Of a DNA stretch of 64,000 nt, positions 48,029-57,992 are shown in pieces. This DNA comes from an uncultured Alistipes sp. (GTDB lineage: Bacteria > Bacteroidota > Bacteroidia > Bacteroidales > Rikenellaceae): the NCBI GenBank assembly GCA_938014215.1, contig CALLRW010000023.1:1-64000 (forward strand), read 5' to 3'. A program made the position numbers and the translations under genes. The notes beneath the pieces were generated by a model that was given only the letters and a program-made list of their open reading frames with translations, ran no database searches and was not told the DNA's origin. Within the stretch, counting starts at the first letter, position 1. Every line of letters starts with the position of its first letter.

Positions 48029-50419
48029 ATGTTCCGCCAACTCGATTTCCGCTCGTGGCTCACCTTCCTGAGCCGCAACCGCCTCTATACGGCCGTCAAC
48101 TTCGTCGGACTGGCGCTGGCGCTGGCCTTCGTGCTGCTCGTGGCCGACTACACGGTCCGCCAGCTCACGGTCGACAGCTATCAGACCAAGGCCAACCGCA
48201 TCTATGCCGTCTGCTCCGAGGAGACGGTCGCCAGCGGCTACTATCTTCAGAAGTATCTGCGCGACCGCTATCCCGAGATCGAATCGACCTGTGCCGTGGC
48301 CATCTTCGAGGATGCGGATGCGGGTACGACCCCCGTGGAGATCGGCCGGCAGAAGTTCCTCGCCTCGGTGCTCTACGCCGACACGACCTTCTTCCGGATG
48401 TTCGACTTCACGCTGCTCGAAGGTTCGCGCGAAGAGGCGCTGGCCGCCCGCGAGAATGTCGTCCTCTCGGAGTCGTTCGCCCGCAAGGTCTTCGGGACCT
48501 TTAACCCGCTGGGGCAGACGCTCCGCGTGGACAACGACGAGCGCGTCTATGTCGTCAGCGGCGTCATGCGCGACATCGAACGCTCGGCGATTCCTGCGGC
48601 CGACATCGTCATGCGGGCCGAGCGCATCACCGAGACCAACGCGGCCAACGACGAACGCATGTCCAACAGCGGCGCCGGCGTTACGTTCCTGCTCGCCCGC
48701 AAGGGGGCCGACCTGCAGGCCAAGGTCCCCGACATGCTCGCCTTCTTCAAGGAGATTTATTGGCCCTATATAGGCAATGTCGTCCAGCAGGTGCGGCTCA
48801 TCCCGTTGCGCGAACTCTATTTCGAACCGGTCAACAACTCCTTCAAACTGGCCCACGGCAGCCGGTCGTTCCTCTTCATCCTGCTGGGCGTGGGACTCGT
48901 GGTGCTCGTCTTCGCCGTGATGAACTACATCAACCTCACGGTGGCGCAGGCCGGATTCCGGGCCCGCGAGATGGCGGCCCGACGGCTGCTCGGCGCCTCG
49001 CGCGGAGACATCTTCCTCAAGTGGATCCTCGAATCGACGCTCTTCTGCGCCGCGGCGCTGCTCTTCGCCTCGAGCATCGCGGAGCTGCTCGTGCCGTGGG
49101 CCTCGCAACTCCTCGGTACGAAGGTCGCCGTCTGGGACGACTTCTCGTGGCCGGTGGCGGGCTGGTGCCTGCTGGCCGTTGTCGTGCTGGGCGTGATCTC
49201 GGGGCTGGTACCGGCACTGCTCGTGGCGCGCTATCAGCCTATCGACATCGTACGCGGCACCTTCCGCCGTCACGCCAAGACGCTTTACGGACGGGTGCTC
49301 ATCGCCCTGCAGAACGTCATTACGATCGTCCTGCTCGCCACCTCGATCACCATCGGACTCCAGATCCGCCATCTGGTGAACGCCCCGATGGGATACGAGA
49401 CGCACGACATCCTCAATATCGAAACCAGTATCTTCCCCGACCGGAGTGCGATGCGCCACTTCTGCGACGCGCTGCGTTCGCTGCCCGAGGTCGAGGCGGT
49501 CGGACTCGGATGCGGAACGCCCCACGACCGCGGCAACAACAATACCTTCCAGTATGGACCCGACCGGATGGTCTCGTTTCAGATCTTTATCGGCGACTCG
49601 GCCTATTTCCGGATTCTGGGTCTCGAACGGCTGCGCGACAACCACGTGGCCGATGCCGACGAGAGTGTCGTATTCCGAAACTTCTGGTCCTCGAATGTCT
49701 GGTACATCAACCAGTATGCCCTGCGCGAACTGGGCATTGCGGAGGATGCCCCCGAATTCAAGGTGGGCAAGGATCTCTCCCAAGCGATTGTCGTTGCGGG
49801 TATCTACCGCGACTTCCAGGTCGGCACGGCGCTCGACGCCCCGAGCGCGGTGCTGCTGCGCGAGGTGAACAATCCCGACGGATTCTATCCCTGGAACATC
49901 CTCGTGAAGACCGGCCGGGACCACGCCGCAGCCTACCGGGCCGTCGAGGAGCTCTTCCACCGGACGACCGACGGCGCCTCCTTCACCGGGCGTTACATCA
50001 CCGATGAGATCGCCGACGACTTCGCGGCACAGCGGCGCCTGCTGCACATCGTCGGAATCTTCACCCTCGTGGCGCTCCTGATCTCCTCGCTGGGGCTCTT
50101 CGCCATGGCGGCCTACTACATCCAGCAGAAACGGCAGGAGATCGCCGTGCGCCGGGTCTTTGGGGCCTCGCGCCGCGAGATGCTCACGCGTCTGGTGCGC
50201 AACTTCATGGCACTCGTGGGCGTGGCATTCGTCATCGCCGTGCCGATTGCCGTCTGGGGGCTCCGGCGCTGGCTGGAGGAGTACAGCGTGCGCATCGCCC
50301 TCTCGCCGTGGATCTTTCTCGCCGCCGGCCTTTTTGCCGCGGTTGTGGCGCTGCTTTCGGTCGGATGGCAGAGCCGCCGCGCAGCCGATGCCGATCCGGT
50401 CGAATCGCTCAAGAACTGA
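48029..50419 (+). CDS. MacB/FtsX-type ABC transporter permease 1
   Basis: A 796-residue permease with duplicated FtsX halves: a first helix (about 22-42; VNFVGLALALAFVLLVADY), a periplasmic MacB core, an FtsX block (about 285-410; YINLTVAQAGFRAREMAARRLLGASRGDIFLK in outline) and a second half ending with an FtsX block (about 675-790; RQEIAVRRVFGASRREML). There is no ATPase domain, so it needs the ATPase encoded at the end of the operon. It is less similar to permeases 2 and 3 than these are to each other. Confidence 0.9.
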   Translation: MFRQLDFRSWLTFLSRNRLYTAVNFVGLALALAFVLLVADYTVRQLTVDSYQTKANRIYAVCSEETVASGYYLQKYLRDRYPEIESTCAVAIFEDADAGTTPVEIGRQKFLASVLYADTTFFRMFDFTLLEGSREEALAARENVVLSESFARKVFGTFNPLGQTLRVDNDERVYVVSGVMRDIERSAIPAADIVMRAERITETNAANDERMSNSGAGVTFLLARKGADLQAKVPDMLAFFKEIYWPYIGNVVQQVRLIPLRELYFEPVNNSFKLAHGSRSFLFILLGVGLVVLVFAVMNYINLTVAQAGFRAREMAARRLLGASRGDIFLKWILESTLFCAAALLFASSIAELLVPWASQLLGTKVAVWDDFSWPVAGWCLLAVVVLGVISGLVPALLVARYQPIDIVRGTFRRHAKTLYGRVLIALQNVITIVLLATSITIGLQIRHLVNAPMGYETHDILNIETSIFPDRSAMRHFCDALRSLPEVEAVGLGCGTPHDRGNNNTFQYGPDRMVSFQIFIGDSAYFRILGLERLRDNHVADADESVVFRNFWSSNVWYINQYALRELGIAEDAPEFKVGKDLSQAIVVAGIYRDFQVGTALDAPSAVLLREVNNPDGFYPWNILVKTGRDHAAAYRAVEELFHRTTDGASFTGRYITDEIADDFAAQRRLLHIVGIFTLVALLISSLGLFAMAAYYIQQKRQEIAVRRVFGASRREMLTRLVRNFMALVGVAFVIAVPIAVWGLRRWLEEYSVRIALSPWIFLAAGLFAAVVALLSVGWQSRRAADADPVESLKN

Positions 50420-50434
50420 TTAAATCCGTTTGTC

Positions 50435-52834
50435 ATGAAGATAGCTTTCCATAACTTCCTCACCACGCTGCGGCGCTACAAGGTCTCGTCGCTGCTCAAC
50501 ATCGTCGGGCTGACGATGGCCTTCACGGCCTTCTACGTCATTCTGGTGCAGGTGCGCTGGGAGATGACCTTCAACCGCGCCATCCCCGATGCTGAACGCA
50601 TCTATCTGGTGGCGCCTCTCTCGCCGTTCGACGAAACGGGATACTCGATCTGCTCGACGCGGCCCGACGGCGAACAGCTCATCGCCCGATCGCCCGAGAT
50701 CGAGGCCGGCGGCTGCATCCGCCCCTGGCGCTGGGAACAGCCCGTGTGGGTGAAGCGTCACGGCGAGTTCCTCCGTTTCCGGATGTCGCTCAACACCGTC
50801 TCGAAGGGTTTTCTCGAGACCGTGGGGCTGCGCACCGTCGAGGGGGATCTCGCAGCGCTCGGGCAGCCCAACAGCATCGCCCTCTCACGCTCGCAGGCTG
50901 CGCGGCTCGGCGTGCATGCCGGCGACATCCTCTGGCTCGGCGACCAGGAGGAGAAACGTGTCGATACGCAGCACGTGGTGGTGGCCATCTACGAGGATTT
51001 CCCCGCGAACAGCTCCTTTGCACACATCGTCGCCGTGACCGACGTCGGCGACCGGGACATGACCCCCTCCTACTGGAACGACTGCTATTTCGTCCGTCTG
51101 CGCGCCGGGGCCGACCCCGAGGTGCTGGCCCGGCGCTGGGAGCAGATTCACGCGGAGAACTACCGCGCCTACATGGAGCGAATGGCCCCCATCTGGGGCG
51201 AGGAGCTGACCGAGGAGGAGATGGAGGACCCGTGCGACTGTCTGCTTGTACCGCTCGACGGGATCTATTTCGACCGTCGGGTCGCCGACAGCATGGGCGC
51301 CTTCTCCAGCGGCTCCACGACGTTGACCTACGCGCTGCTGAGCGTCGCGGTGCTTGTCATCCTCATCGCCCTGATCAACTTCGTCAACTTCTTCTTCGCA
51401 CTGCTGCCCGTGCGGCTGCGGGCCGTCAACATCCTCAAGGTCTTCGGCGCCCCGAACGCCTCGCTGCGCTTCAGCTTCCTGTTCGAGGCTCTCGGATTCG
51501 TCCTCATCGCTCAGCTCTGCGCCTGGTATGTCGCCATTGCGCTGAAGGGCTCCGAATTCGCATCGTATGTCAGCAGCTCGCTCGCACTGGGTGACAACCT
51601 CCCCGTGCTGGGCATTTCGCTCGGCGTCTCGCTCGTCGCGGCGCTCGTCGCCGGAAGTTTCCCGGCATGGTACATCACCTCGTTCAACCCGGCGATGGCC
51701 GCCAAGGGGTCGTTCGTCGGGTCGACGGCCGGCCGCCGCTTCCGCGTGGTGCTGCTCGGCGTGCAGTTCGTCATCTCGATCGGACTGATCGTCTTCTCGA
51801 TCTGCTCGCTGCTGCAACAGCGCTATGTCCGCCGCTACGACCTGGGCTTCAGCCACGAACGGGTGTTGACCTTCCGGACCGCTTCGCAGCGGATCTCCCG
51901 TGCCGACCGGTTCGCTGAGTTCGCCTCGGCCCTCGAGCAGGATCCGCAGATCGTCGGCGTTACCGCGGGCCAGGGCCCGCTCGTCGCCGGAAAATTCTCG
52001 ATCTGGGGTCGGAAGGTCGCCGACGAGGAGGTGATGATCCATGTGCGTCCGGTGCGCAGCAACTTTCTCGACGTGCTGGGTATTCCGGTCATCGCCGGCG
52101 AAGACTTCAAGCCCGGATACGACCGCGATACGACGCTGCACTACATCGTCAACGACCTGCTCGCCCGAAAGGGAGCCGGACTCGGTTTCCGGCTGGACGA
52201 CGGCAATGTGGTCGGCATCTGTCCCGACTTCCACTTCCGGCCGCTGCAGTATCCCCTCGCACCGTTCGCCTTCGTGACCATCCCGGGCAGCATGGAGTAT
52301 TTCTTCGTGCGCATGGCCGCCGGAGCCGATTTCGAGGCGGTCTGCAACCATATCCGGAGAACCGTCGAACGCCTCGACCCCGACTGCGAACCGGTCGAGA
52401 TCCGTTTCCTGGACGAGGATATCAATGCCCAATACGCCCGCGAGCGGCGCATCACGACCATCGTCGGCCTCTTCACGGTGCTGGCCGTCGTCATCGCCCT
52501 GATGGGGGTCTTCGGCATCGTGCTCTTCGAAACGCAACACCGCCGCCGCGAGGTGGCCATCCGCAAGGTCATGGGCGCCACAACCCGGGAGGTGCTCCGC
52601 CTCTTCAACCGTCGCTACGTCCTGCTCGTTACGGTCTGCTTCCTCCTTGCCGCGCCGGCCGGATACTGGGCCGTCGACCGCTGGCTGGGCGCATTTGCCT
52701 ACCGCGTGCCGATCCGCTGGTGGATCTTCGTGGCGGCCTTCGCCGTGGTGCTCCTCGTCACGGTCGCCACGGTTACCTTCTGCTCGTGGCGCACGGCCAA
52801 TGAAAACCCCGCCGACTGCGTGAAATCCGAATAA
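50435..52834 (+). CDS. MacB/FtsX-type ABC transporter permease 2
   Basis: A 799-residue permease of the same architecture as its neighbours. It is a close tandem paralogue of permease 3: both begin with the FLTTLRRYKVSSLLNIVGLT segment and end NENPAD(C/S)VKSE. Visible FtsX blocks are INFVNFFFALLPVRLRAVNILKVFGAP (in outline) near 310-340 and RREVAIRKVMGATTREVLRLFN near 705. It lies 15 bases after permease 1. Confidence 0.9.
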   Translation: MKIAFHNFLTTLRRYKVSSLLNIVGLTMAFTAFYVILVQVRWEMTFNRAIPDAERIYLVAPLSPFDETGYSICSTRPDGEQLIARSPEIEAGGCIRPWRWEQPVWVKRHGEFLRFRMSLNTVSKGFLETVGLRTVEGDLAALGQPNSIALSRSQAARLGVHAGDILWLGDQEEKRVDTQHVVVAIYEDFPANSSFAHIVAVTDVGDRDMTPSYWNDCYFVRLRAGADPEVLARRWEQIHAENYRAYMERMAPIWGEELTEEEMEDPCDCLLVPLDGIYFDRRVADSMGAFSSGSTTLTYALLSVAVLVILIALINFVNFFFALLPVRLRAVNILKVFGAPNASLRFSFLFEALGFVLIAQLCAWYVAIALKGSEFASYVSSSLALGDNLPVLGISLGVSLVAALVAGSFPAWYITSFNPAMAAKGSFVGSTAGRRFRVVLLGVQFVISIGLIVFSICSLLQQRYVRRYDLGFSHERVLTFRTASQRISRADRFAEFASALEQDPQIVGVTAGQGPLVAGKFSIWGRKVADEEVMIHVRPVRSNFLDVLGIPVIAGEDFKPGYDRDTTLHYIVNDLLARKGAGLGFRLDDGNVVGICPDFHFRPLQYPLAPFAFVTIPGSMEYFFVRMAAGADFEAVCNHIRRTVERLDPDCEPVEIRFLDEDINAQYARERRITTIVGLFTVLAVVIALMGVFGIVLFETQHRRREVAIRKVMGATTREVLRLFNRRYVLLVTVCFLLAAPAGYWAVDRWLGAFAYRVPIRWWIFVAAFAVVLLVTVATVTFCSWRTANENPADCVKSE

Positions 52835-52851
52835 TCAAAATACTGCTGCAT

Positions 52852-55257
52852 ATGAAAATCGCACTGCGAAACTTCCTCACCACGCTGCGACGCTACAAGG
52901 TCTCGTCGCTGCTCAACATCGTCGGGCTGACGCTCGCCTTCACGGCCTGCTACATCATCCTGGTGCAGGTGCGCTGGGAGATGACCTACAACCGAACGCT
53001 CCCCGATTCGGAGCGCATCTACCTGGTCGAGTCCACCGACTGGTACGAACCCGGCACCTGGCAGTCGTGGCTCTGCCGGCCCATGGTCGAGCGGTTCCTC
53101 TCCTCGACCTCGGCCGTCGAGGCCGGCGGCTGCACCTGGAGTGGATTCGGCCCCTCGGTCATACTGCGCGAGAATACCTCGAAGATGGGTTACGACCGCT
53201 TCAACAACATCTATGCAGGCTCCATTTCGCTGTCGCTGCTCGACGTCTTCGACTTCCGGAGCGTGGCGGGCGATGTCCATGACCTCAAACGTGCGCAGAG
53301 CGTCATCGTCTCGCGCTCGACGGCCGAACAGCTCGGCGTCGGTGTCGGCGACATGATCTGGTGCGACACCGACCAGCCCTCGGCCGAGAATGCTCGCGAG
53401 GTGGTGGCCGTCTTCGAGGATTTTCCCAAAAACTCACTGCTCGCCGATTGTCAGATGGCCATGGATCTGGGCGACCAGAGTCTCGACGACCCCTCGGAGT
53501 GGAGCTATAATTACTTTGTCCGGCTCCAGCCCGGAACCGATCCCCGAACGGTCATCGAGGAGTGGAAACGGCTCTTCGTGGAGATGTATCCCGGTGAGGC
53601 GAACGAGGAGGGGCAGCTCGAAACGGATCCGATCCGCCTGTCGTGCATCCGCGACCTCTATTTCGAAACCGATGGCCGTGTGCCGTGCGCCCAGGGGTCG
53701 CTCGTGACGACCTACACGCTGTTGGGTATCGCCATGCTGGTCATCGTGCTGGCATTCATCAACTTCGTCAACTTCTTCTTTGCGCTGGTGCCCGTCCGCA
53801 TCCGCACGGTCAACACCTTCAAGGTCTTCGGTGCGCCGAACGCCTCGCTGCGCTTCGGCTTTGTCTTCGAGGCCGTGGGGCTGGTCGTCGTCGCCCTGCT
53901 GCTGGCCTGGTACCTGGCCTTCGCCATCCAGAGCACCGAACTGGCCAGCTATATCTCCGCATCGCTGAGCGTGGCGCAGAACCTCCCGGTCATCGGCATC
54001 CTGCTTGCCGTGGCGGTGGTCATGGCCCTCGTGGCCAGTCTCTATCCGGCGTGGTACATCACCTCGTTCCCGCCCGCCATGGTGGTCAAGGGGTCCTTCT
54101 CCGGGACGGCCGGCGGTCGGCTGCTGCGTACGCTGCTGCTCGGATTCCAGTTCACCATCTCGATGGGGCTCATCATCGCCACGGGATTCATCCTCCGCCA
54201 GCACAACTTCATGCTGCGGCAGGAGATGGGCTTCGATCGCCGAAACCTGATGGCCGTGCAGCTCTCCGAAAAGGCTGCGCTGGGATACGATGCCCTGCGC
54301 GACCGGCTGATGACCGATCCGCGCGTGGTCGACGTCACGGGGGCTGAGGGCCGTCTGGTCAGCGTCAACCGCATGAGCTGGGGCCGCACCTACAAGGAAC
54401 GGCGCGTCTCCCTGCAGGCCTATATCGTACGGTGGAATTTCCTTCGGATGATGGGTATCCCCGTTACCGACGGCCGCGACTTCCTCGAATCGGACGAGCA
54501 CAAGGAGACCGGCATGCTGATCTGCAATGAGGCCGCCCGCCGCGAATACGGTTTTGAACTAGGCGACGAAATCGGCGGATTCTTCGGTCTCGATCCGCTC
54601 GTGGGTGTTTGCCCCGACTTCAACTTCCGCCCGATGCAGTACGACGTCGTTCCCTTTGTCTTCTATGTCGTTCCCGAAGAGTGGTCGCAACAATCGGGCG
54701 GCCGCGCCTCACAGCTGCTCTACCTGCGCTACCGTCCCGAGGCCGATGTCACGGAGGTGGCCGACTATCTGCGGCAGTGCATCGCCGAGACGGATCCGCA
54801 CCTGACACCGGGTGAGATCCAGGTCCACACCTTCGAGGCGGAACTGGGCGCCGAGTATACGAAGGAGCGGCGGCTGGCCACGGTCGTCGGGCTCTTCACG
54901 GTGCTGGCCGTCGTCATTGCCCTGATGGGTGTCTTCGGCATCGTCCTCTTCGAGACGCAGTACCGCCGCCGCGAGGTGGCTGTGCGCAAGGTCATGGGCG
55001 CCACCACCGCCGAGGTGCTCCGTCTGTTCAACCGCCGCTACCTGTGGATGGTCGTCATCTGCTTCGTCATCGCCGCGCCGCTGAGCCTCTGGATCGTCCA
55101 CCGCTGGATGGCCTCGTTCGCCTACCGCGCCCCCTTCACGGTGTGGATCCCCGTGGCGGCACTCGCCGCGGTGCTCCTCGTCACGGCCGCAACGGTCACC
55201 TTCTGCTCGTGGCGTACGGCCAACGAAAACCCGGCCGACTCCGTAAAATCCGAATAA
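52852..55257 (+). CDS. MacB/FtsX-type ABC transporter permease 3
   Basis: An 801-residue permease and tandem paralogue of permease 2, with matching FtsX blocks (FVNFFFALVPVRIRTVNTFKVFG; RREVAVRKVMGATTAEVLRLFN). The periplasmic regions differ more than the membrane parts, suggesting the copies diverged in substrate or partner recognition. It lies 17 bases after permease 2 and 32 before the ATPase gene. Confidence 0.9.
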   Translation: MKIALRNFLTTLRRYKVSSLLNIVGLTLAFTACYIILVQVRWEMTYNRTLPDSERIYLVESTDWYEPGTWQSWLCRPMVERFLSSTSAVEAGGCTWSGFGPSVILRENTSKMGYDRFNNIYAGSISLSLLDVFDFRSVAGDVHDLKRAQSVIVSRSTAEQLGVGVGDMIWCDTDQPSAENAREVVAVFEDFPKNSLLADCQMAMDLGDQSLDDPSEWSYNYFVRLQPGTDPRTVIEEWKRLFVEMYPGEANEEGQLETDPIRLSCIRDLYFETDGRVPCAQGSLVTTYTLLGIAMLVIVLAFINFVNFFFALVPVRIRTVNTFKVFGAPNASLRFGFVFEAVGLVVVALLLAWYLAFAIQSTELASYISASLSVAQNLPVIGILLAVAVVMALVASLYPAWYITSFPPAMVVKGSFSGTAGGRLLRTLLLGFQFTISMGLIIATGFILRQHNFMLRQEMGFDRRNLMAVQLSEKAALGYDALRDRLMTDPRVVDVTGAEGRLVSVNRMSWGRTYKERRVSLQAYIVRWNFLRMMGIPVTDGRDFLESDEHKETGMLICNEAARREYGFELGDEIGGFFGLDPLVGVCPDFNFRPMQYDVVPFVFYVVPEEWSQQSGGRASQLLYLRYRPEADVTEVADYLRQCIAETDPHLTPGEIQVHTFEAELGAEYTKERRLATVVGLFTVLAVVIALMGVFGIVLFETQYRRREVAVRKVMGATTAEVLRLFNRRYLWMVVICFVIAAPLSLWIVHRWMASFAYRAPFTVWIPVAALAAVLLVTAATVTFCSWRTANENPADSVKSE

Positions 55258-55289
55258 TGTGAATTTTCAAACTATAAAAACATTCTGAT

Positions 55290-55976
55290 ATGGCTATGTT
55301 GAAAGTGGAGAATCTCCACAAGATTTTCCGAACCGAAGAGATCGAAACCATCGCCCTGAACGGCGTGTCGTTTGAAGTCAACGAGGGCGAATTCGTCGCC
55401 ATCATGGGCCCCTCGGGCTGCGGCAAGTCAACGCTGCTCAACATCCTGGGTCTGCTGGACAACCCCACCTCGGGAAGCTACCAGCTGCTGGGGCGCGAGG
55501 TGGCCACGTTGCGCGAAAAGGAGCGCACGGCCTTCCGAAAGGGCAACATCGGTTTCGTCTTCCAGTCGTTCAACCTGATCGACGAGCTGAACGTCTTCGA
55601 GAATGTCGAGCTGCCGTTGATCTACCTGCGTGTGAAGGCCTCGGAGCGCAAGCGCCGTGTCAACGAGATCCTGGCCCGCATGAACATCTCCCACCGCGCC
55701 GAGCACTTCCCGCAGCAGCTCTCCGGCGGTCAGCAGCAGCGTGTGGCCATCGCCCGCGCCGTGGTGTCGAACCCGAAGCTGATCCTCGCCGATGAGCCCA
55801 CCGGTAACCTCGACTCGAAGAACGGCCGCGAGGTGATGGATCTCCTCTCGGAGCTGAACCGCGAGGGAACGACCGTCATCATGGTGACCCACTCGCAGTA
55901 CGACTCGACCTTCGCCCACCGTGTGCTGCACCTCTTCGACGGCGAACTGGTGCAGGATCTTACCAACCGGATGTAA
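55290..55976 (+). CDS. ABC transporter ATP-binding protein (MacB/LolD type)
   Basis: A 228-residue ATPase with Walker A GPSGCGKST (about 38-46), Q-loop VFQSFNLIDELNVFENVELPL in outline, signature LSGGQQQR (about 143-150), Walker B LILADEPTG and the switch His in MVTHS. Sequence and length place it in the MacB/LolD/FtsE group that drives FtsX-type permeases by a mechanical stroke. It is the last gene of the operon and probably serves all three permeases. Confidence 0.94.
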   Translation: MAMLKVENLHKIFRTEEIETIALNGVSFEVNEGEFVAIMGPSGCGKSTLLNILGLLDNPTSGSYQLLGREVATLREKERTAFRKGNIGFVFQSFNLIDELNVFENVELPLIYLRVKASERKRRVNEILARMNISHRAEHFPQQLSGGQQQRVAIARAVVSNPKLILADEPTGNLDSKNGREVMDLLSELNREGTTVIMVTHSQYDSTFAHRVLHLFDGELVQDLTNRM

Positions 55977-55987
55977 CCGGCAGGCAG

Positions 55988-56060
55988 CCGGTTGCCGGTT
56001 GCCGGTTGCCGGTTGCCGGTTGCCGATTCGCCGATTCGCCGGATGCCGGTCGCCGGCCGC
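55988..56060. repeat. Heptanucleotide repeat (CCGGTTG)5 plus variants
   Basis: Five exact CCGGTTG copies (55988-56022) are followed by CCGATTCG twice, CCGGATG and CCGGTCG. The array lies 11 bases after the ATPase stop and before the shared terminator. Copy number could vary by slipped-strand mispairing. Confidence 0.9.
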
Positions 56061-56076
56061 TGTCGCCGCTCATGAA

Positions 56077-56112
56077 AACGAGCCCCGTCCTTTGCGAAGG
56101 ACGGGGCTCGTT
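56077..56112. terminator. Bidirectional terminator
   Basis: AACGAGCCCCGTCCTT pairs with AAGGACGGGGCTCGTT around TGCG. It separates the convergent efflux and GH13 transcripts. Confidence 0.8.
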
Positions 56113-56132
56113 GGTTCCCGGCGGGCTGAGGC

Positions 56133-57992
56133 TTAGCGTTTGAATTCGACGACGAGCGCCTGGCGCGGGCCGACCGTCGTCGACGCGTCGGGCATCAGCG
56201 CCTCGCCCGTCAGGACATTGCGGCCGTCGTGCAACCCTGCGGTGATCTCGGCGTAGTGCGACCAGGGAATCTGCTTTTTGCCGCGCGAGTTGTTGATGAA
56301 GACAAAGACGGCGTCCGTCGCATCGTAGCGGAAGTAGGCATAGGTGTTGTCGCGCGAGAGGAAGTGCATCGTGCGGCCATTGTGGATGACGGGTTTCGAC
56401 TGCCGCCAGCGGAAGAGCCGCTGGGCGTAGTCGAACAGCTCCTTTTCGGTGCCCGTACGTCCTTCGGCCGTGAAGAGGTCCTTTTCATCGCCCTCCCAGC
56501 CGCCGGGGAAGTCGACGCGCAGACCGCCGTGGCCCTGCGAGAGGTCCTTCGAGGTGAACATCATCTCGTCGCCGGCAAAGATTTGCGGAATGCCGCGCAG
56601 CGTCGCCAGCAGCGTCAGCGCCAGCTTCATGCGCTGGGGGTTCTTGCGCAGTACGTCGCCGATGCGGTCGGTGTCGTGGTTGCCCAGAAAGATCATCATC
56701 TTCGAGAGGTCGTGGTAGACAAAGTCGTGCGACAGGCAGTCGTAGACGCGCGTCATACCCTCGCCCCAGCGCAGCGAATCGGTCGGCAGCGCCCGGCAGA
56801 TCGCCTCCTGCAGCGGGAAGTCCATGATCGAGGGAAGGTGCGAATCGAAACCGTCCTTGTTCTCATTCCCGCCCTGCCAGTAGGCCAGCTGCGGAATCGA
56901 CGAGGTCCAGCACTCGCCCACGATGTTGAGGTGGGGGTACTCCTTACGCACGGCGGCGCACCATTCGCTCATCGGGCCCTTCTCGTTGTAGGGGTAGGTG
57001 TCGACCCGGAAGCCATCGAGATTGGCGTACTCCGCCCACCAGACGGCCCACTGCTGGAAGTAGCGCAGCACGTAGGGGTTGTCGAGGTTCATGTCCGGCA
57101 TCGACGGCACGAACCATCCGCTCTCCTGCAGGTTGAGGTCGTATCTCGAGGCGTTGGGGTCCATGTTCGTCGAGAAGCAGTTGTTCGTGGCGGTGTACTC
57201 CGGGAACTGGTGGATCCAGTCGGCGAAGGGAAGGTCGTGCATCCACCAGTGGGCCGTGCCGCAATGGTTGGTCACGATGTCCATGATCACCTTCAGCCCC
57301 CTGGCGTGGGCCGCGGCGACCATGTTGCGGTACTCCTCGTTCGTGCCGAAGCGCGGGTCGATGCGGTAGTGGTCGGCGCAGGCGTAGCCGTGGTAGGAGC
57401 CCCGACGGTCGTCGTCGAGCAGCAGCGGGGTGGGCCAGATGACCGTGGCGCCGAGGTCGGCAATGTAATCCAGATGGTCGGTAATGCCTTGGATGTCGCC
57501 GCCGTGACGTCCGAAGAGAGCTTCGCGGTCGGCCTTCTCGCGGGTGTCGTCCGTCGAGTCGTTGTCGGGGTTGCCGTTGGCAAAGCGGTCGGGCATGAGC
57601 AGGTAGATCAGATCGGCCGTCGTGAAGCTCTGCCGGTCGGCCGAACCGTCGCGACGGGCAGCAATCTCATAGGGGCGTTTGAAGGTGCGGTCGCCCTGAC
57701 GGAAGACCAGATAACAGGTGCCGGGTGCGGCATCGGGATCGATCGCCACGTCGACGAAGAGGTAGTTCGGACTGTCGGCCCGGTGGACCTCCGCGACGCG
57801 GACACCCCGTCCGCCCTCGATGCGGACCTCGCAGTCGGAGATCCCCTTGCCGGCGATGAGTAGCTGGAGCGGAGTCTGCATGCCGGTCCACCACGAAAGG
57901 GGTTCCACCCGGGTCAGCTGCTCCGGCGTGGCATCCGCCACTGACGACGGATCGAAGGCCGGTTGTAGGTTGCAGCCTGCGGTTTTCATCAT
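56133..57992 (-). CDS. GH13 cyclomaltodextrinase/neopullulanase-like enzyme
   Basis: A 619-residue GH13 protein with an N-terminal cyclomaltodextrinase-N beta domain (about 25-115; PLSWWTGMQTPLQLLIAG), the (alpha/beta)8 barrel with catalytic triad GFRVDTYPYNEKG (Asp near 330), VGECWT (Glu near 360) and GNHDTDRI (Asp near 440), and a C-terminal beta domain. It hydrolyses alpha-1,4 links in maltodextrin or cyclodextrin. No clear signal peptide is present (MMKTAGCNLQ), so it may be cytoplasmic. Its last 26 codons are repeated almost exactly at the right edge of the window. It lies downstream of malQ on the same strand. Confidence 0.9.
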   Translation of the reverse strand: MMKTAGCNLQPAFDPSSVADATPEQLTRVEPLSWWTGMQTPLQLLIAGKGISDCEVRIEGGRGVRVAEVHRADSPNYLFVDVAIDPDAAPGTCYLVFRQGDRTFKRPYEIAARRDGSADRQSFTTADLIYLLMPDRFANGNPDNDSTDDTREKADREALFGRHGGDIQGITDHLDYIADLGATVIWPTPLLLDDDRRGSYHGYACADHYRIDPRFGTNEEYRNMVAAAHARGLKVIMDIVTNHCGTAHWWMHDLPFADWIHQFPEYTATNNCFSTNMDPNASRYDLNLQESGWFVPSMPDMNLDNPYVLRYFQQWAVWWAEYANLDGFRVDTYPYNEKGPMSEWCAAVRKEYPHLNIVGECWTSSIPQLAYWQGGNENKDGFDSHLPSIMDFPLQEAICRALPTDSLRWGEGMTRVYDCLSHDFVYHDLSKMMIFLGNHDTDRIGDVLRKNPQRMKLALTLLATLRGIPQIFAGDEMMFTSKDLSQGHGGLRVDFPGGWEGDEKDLFTAEGRTGTEKELFDYAQRLFRWRQSKPVIHNGRTMHFLSRDNTYAYFRYDATDAVFVFINNSRGKKQIPWSHYAEITAGLHDGRNVLTGEALMPDASTTVGPRQALVVEFKR

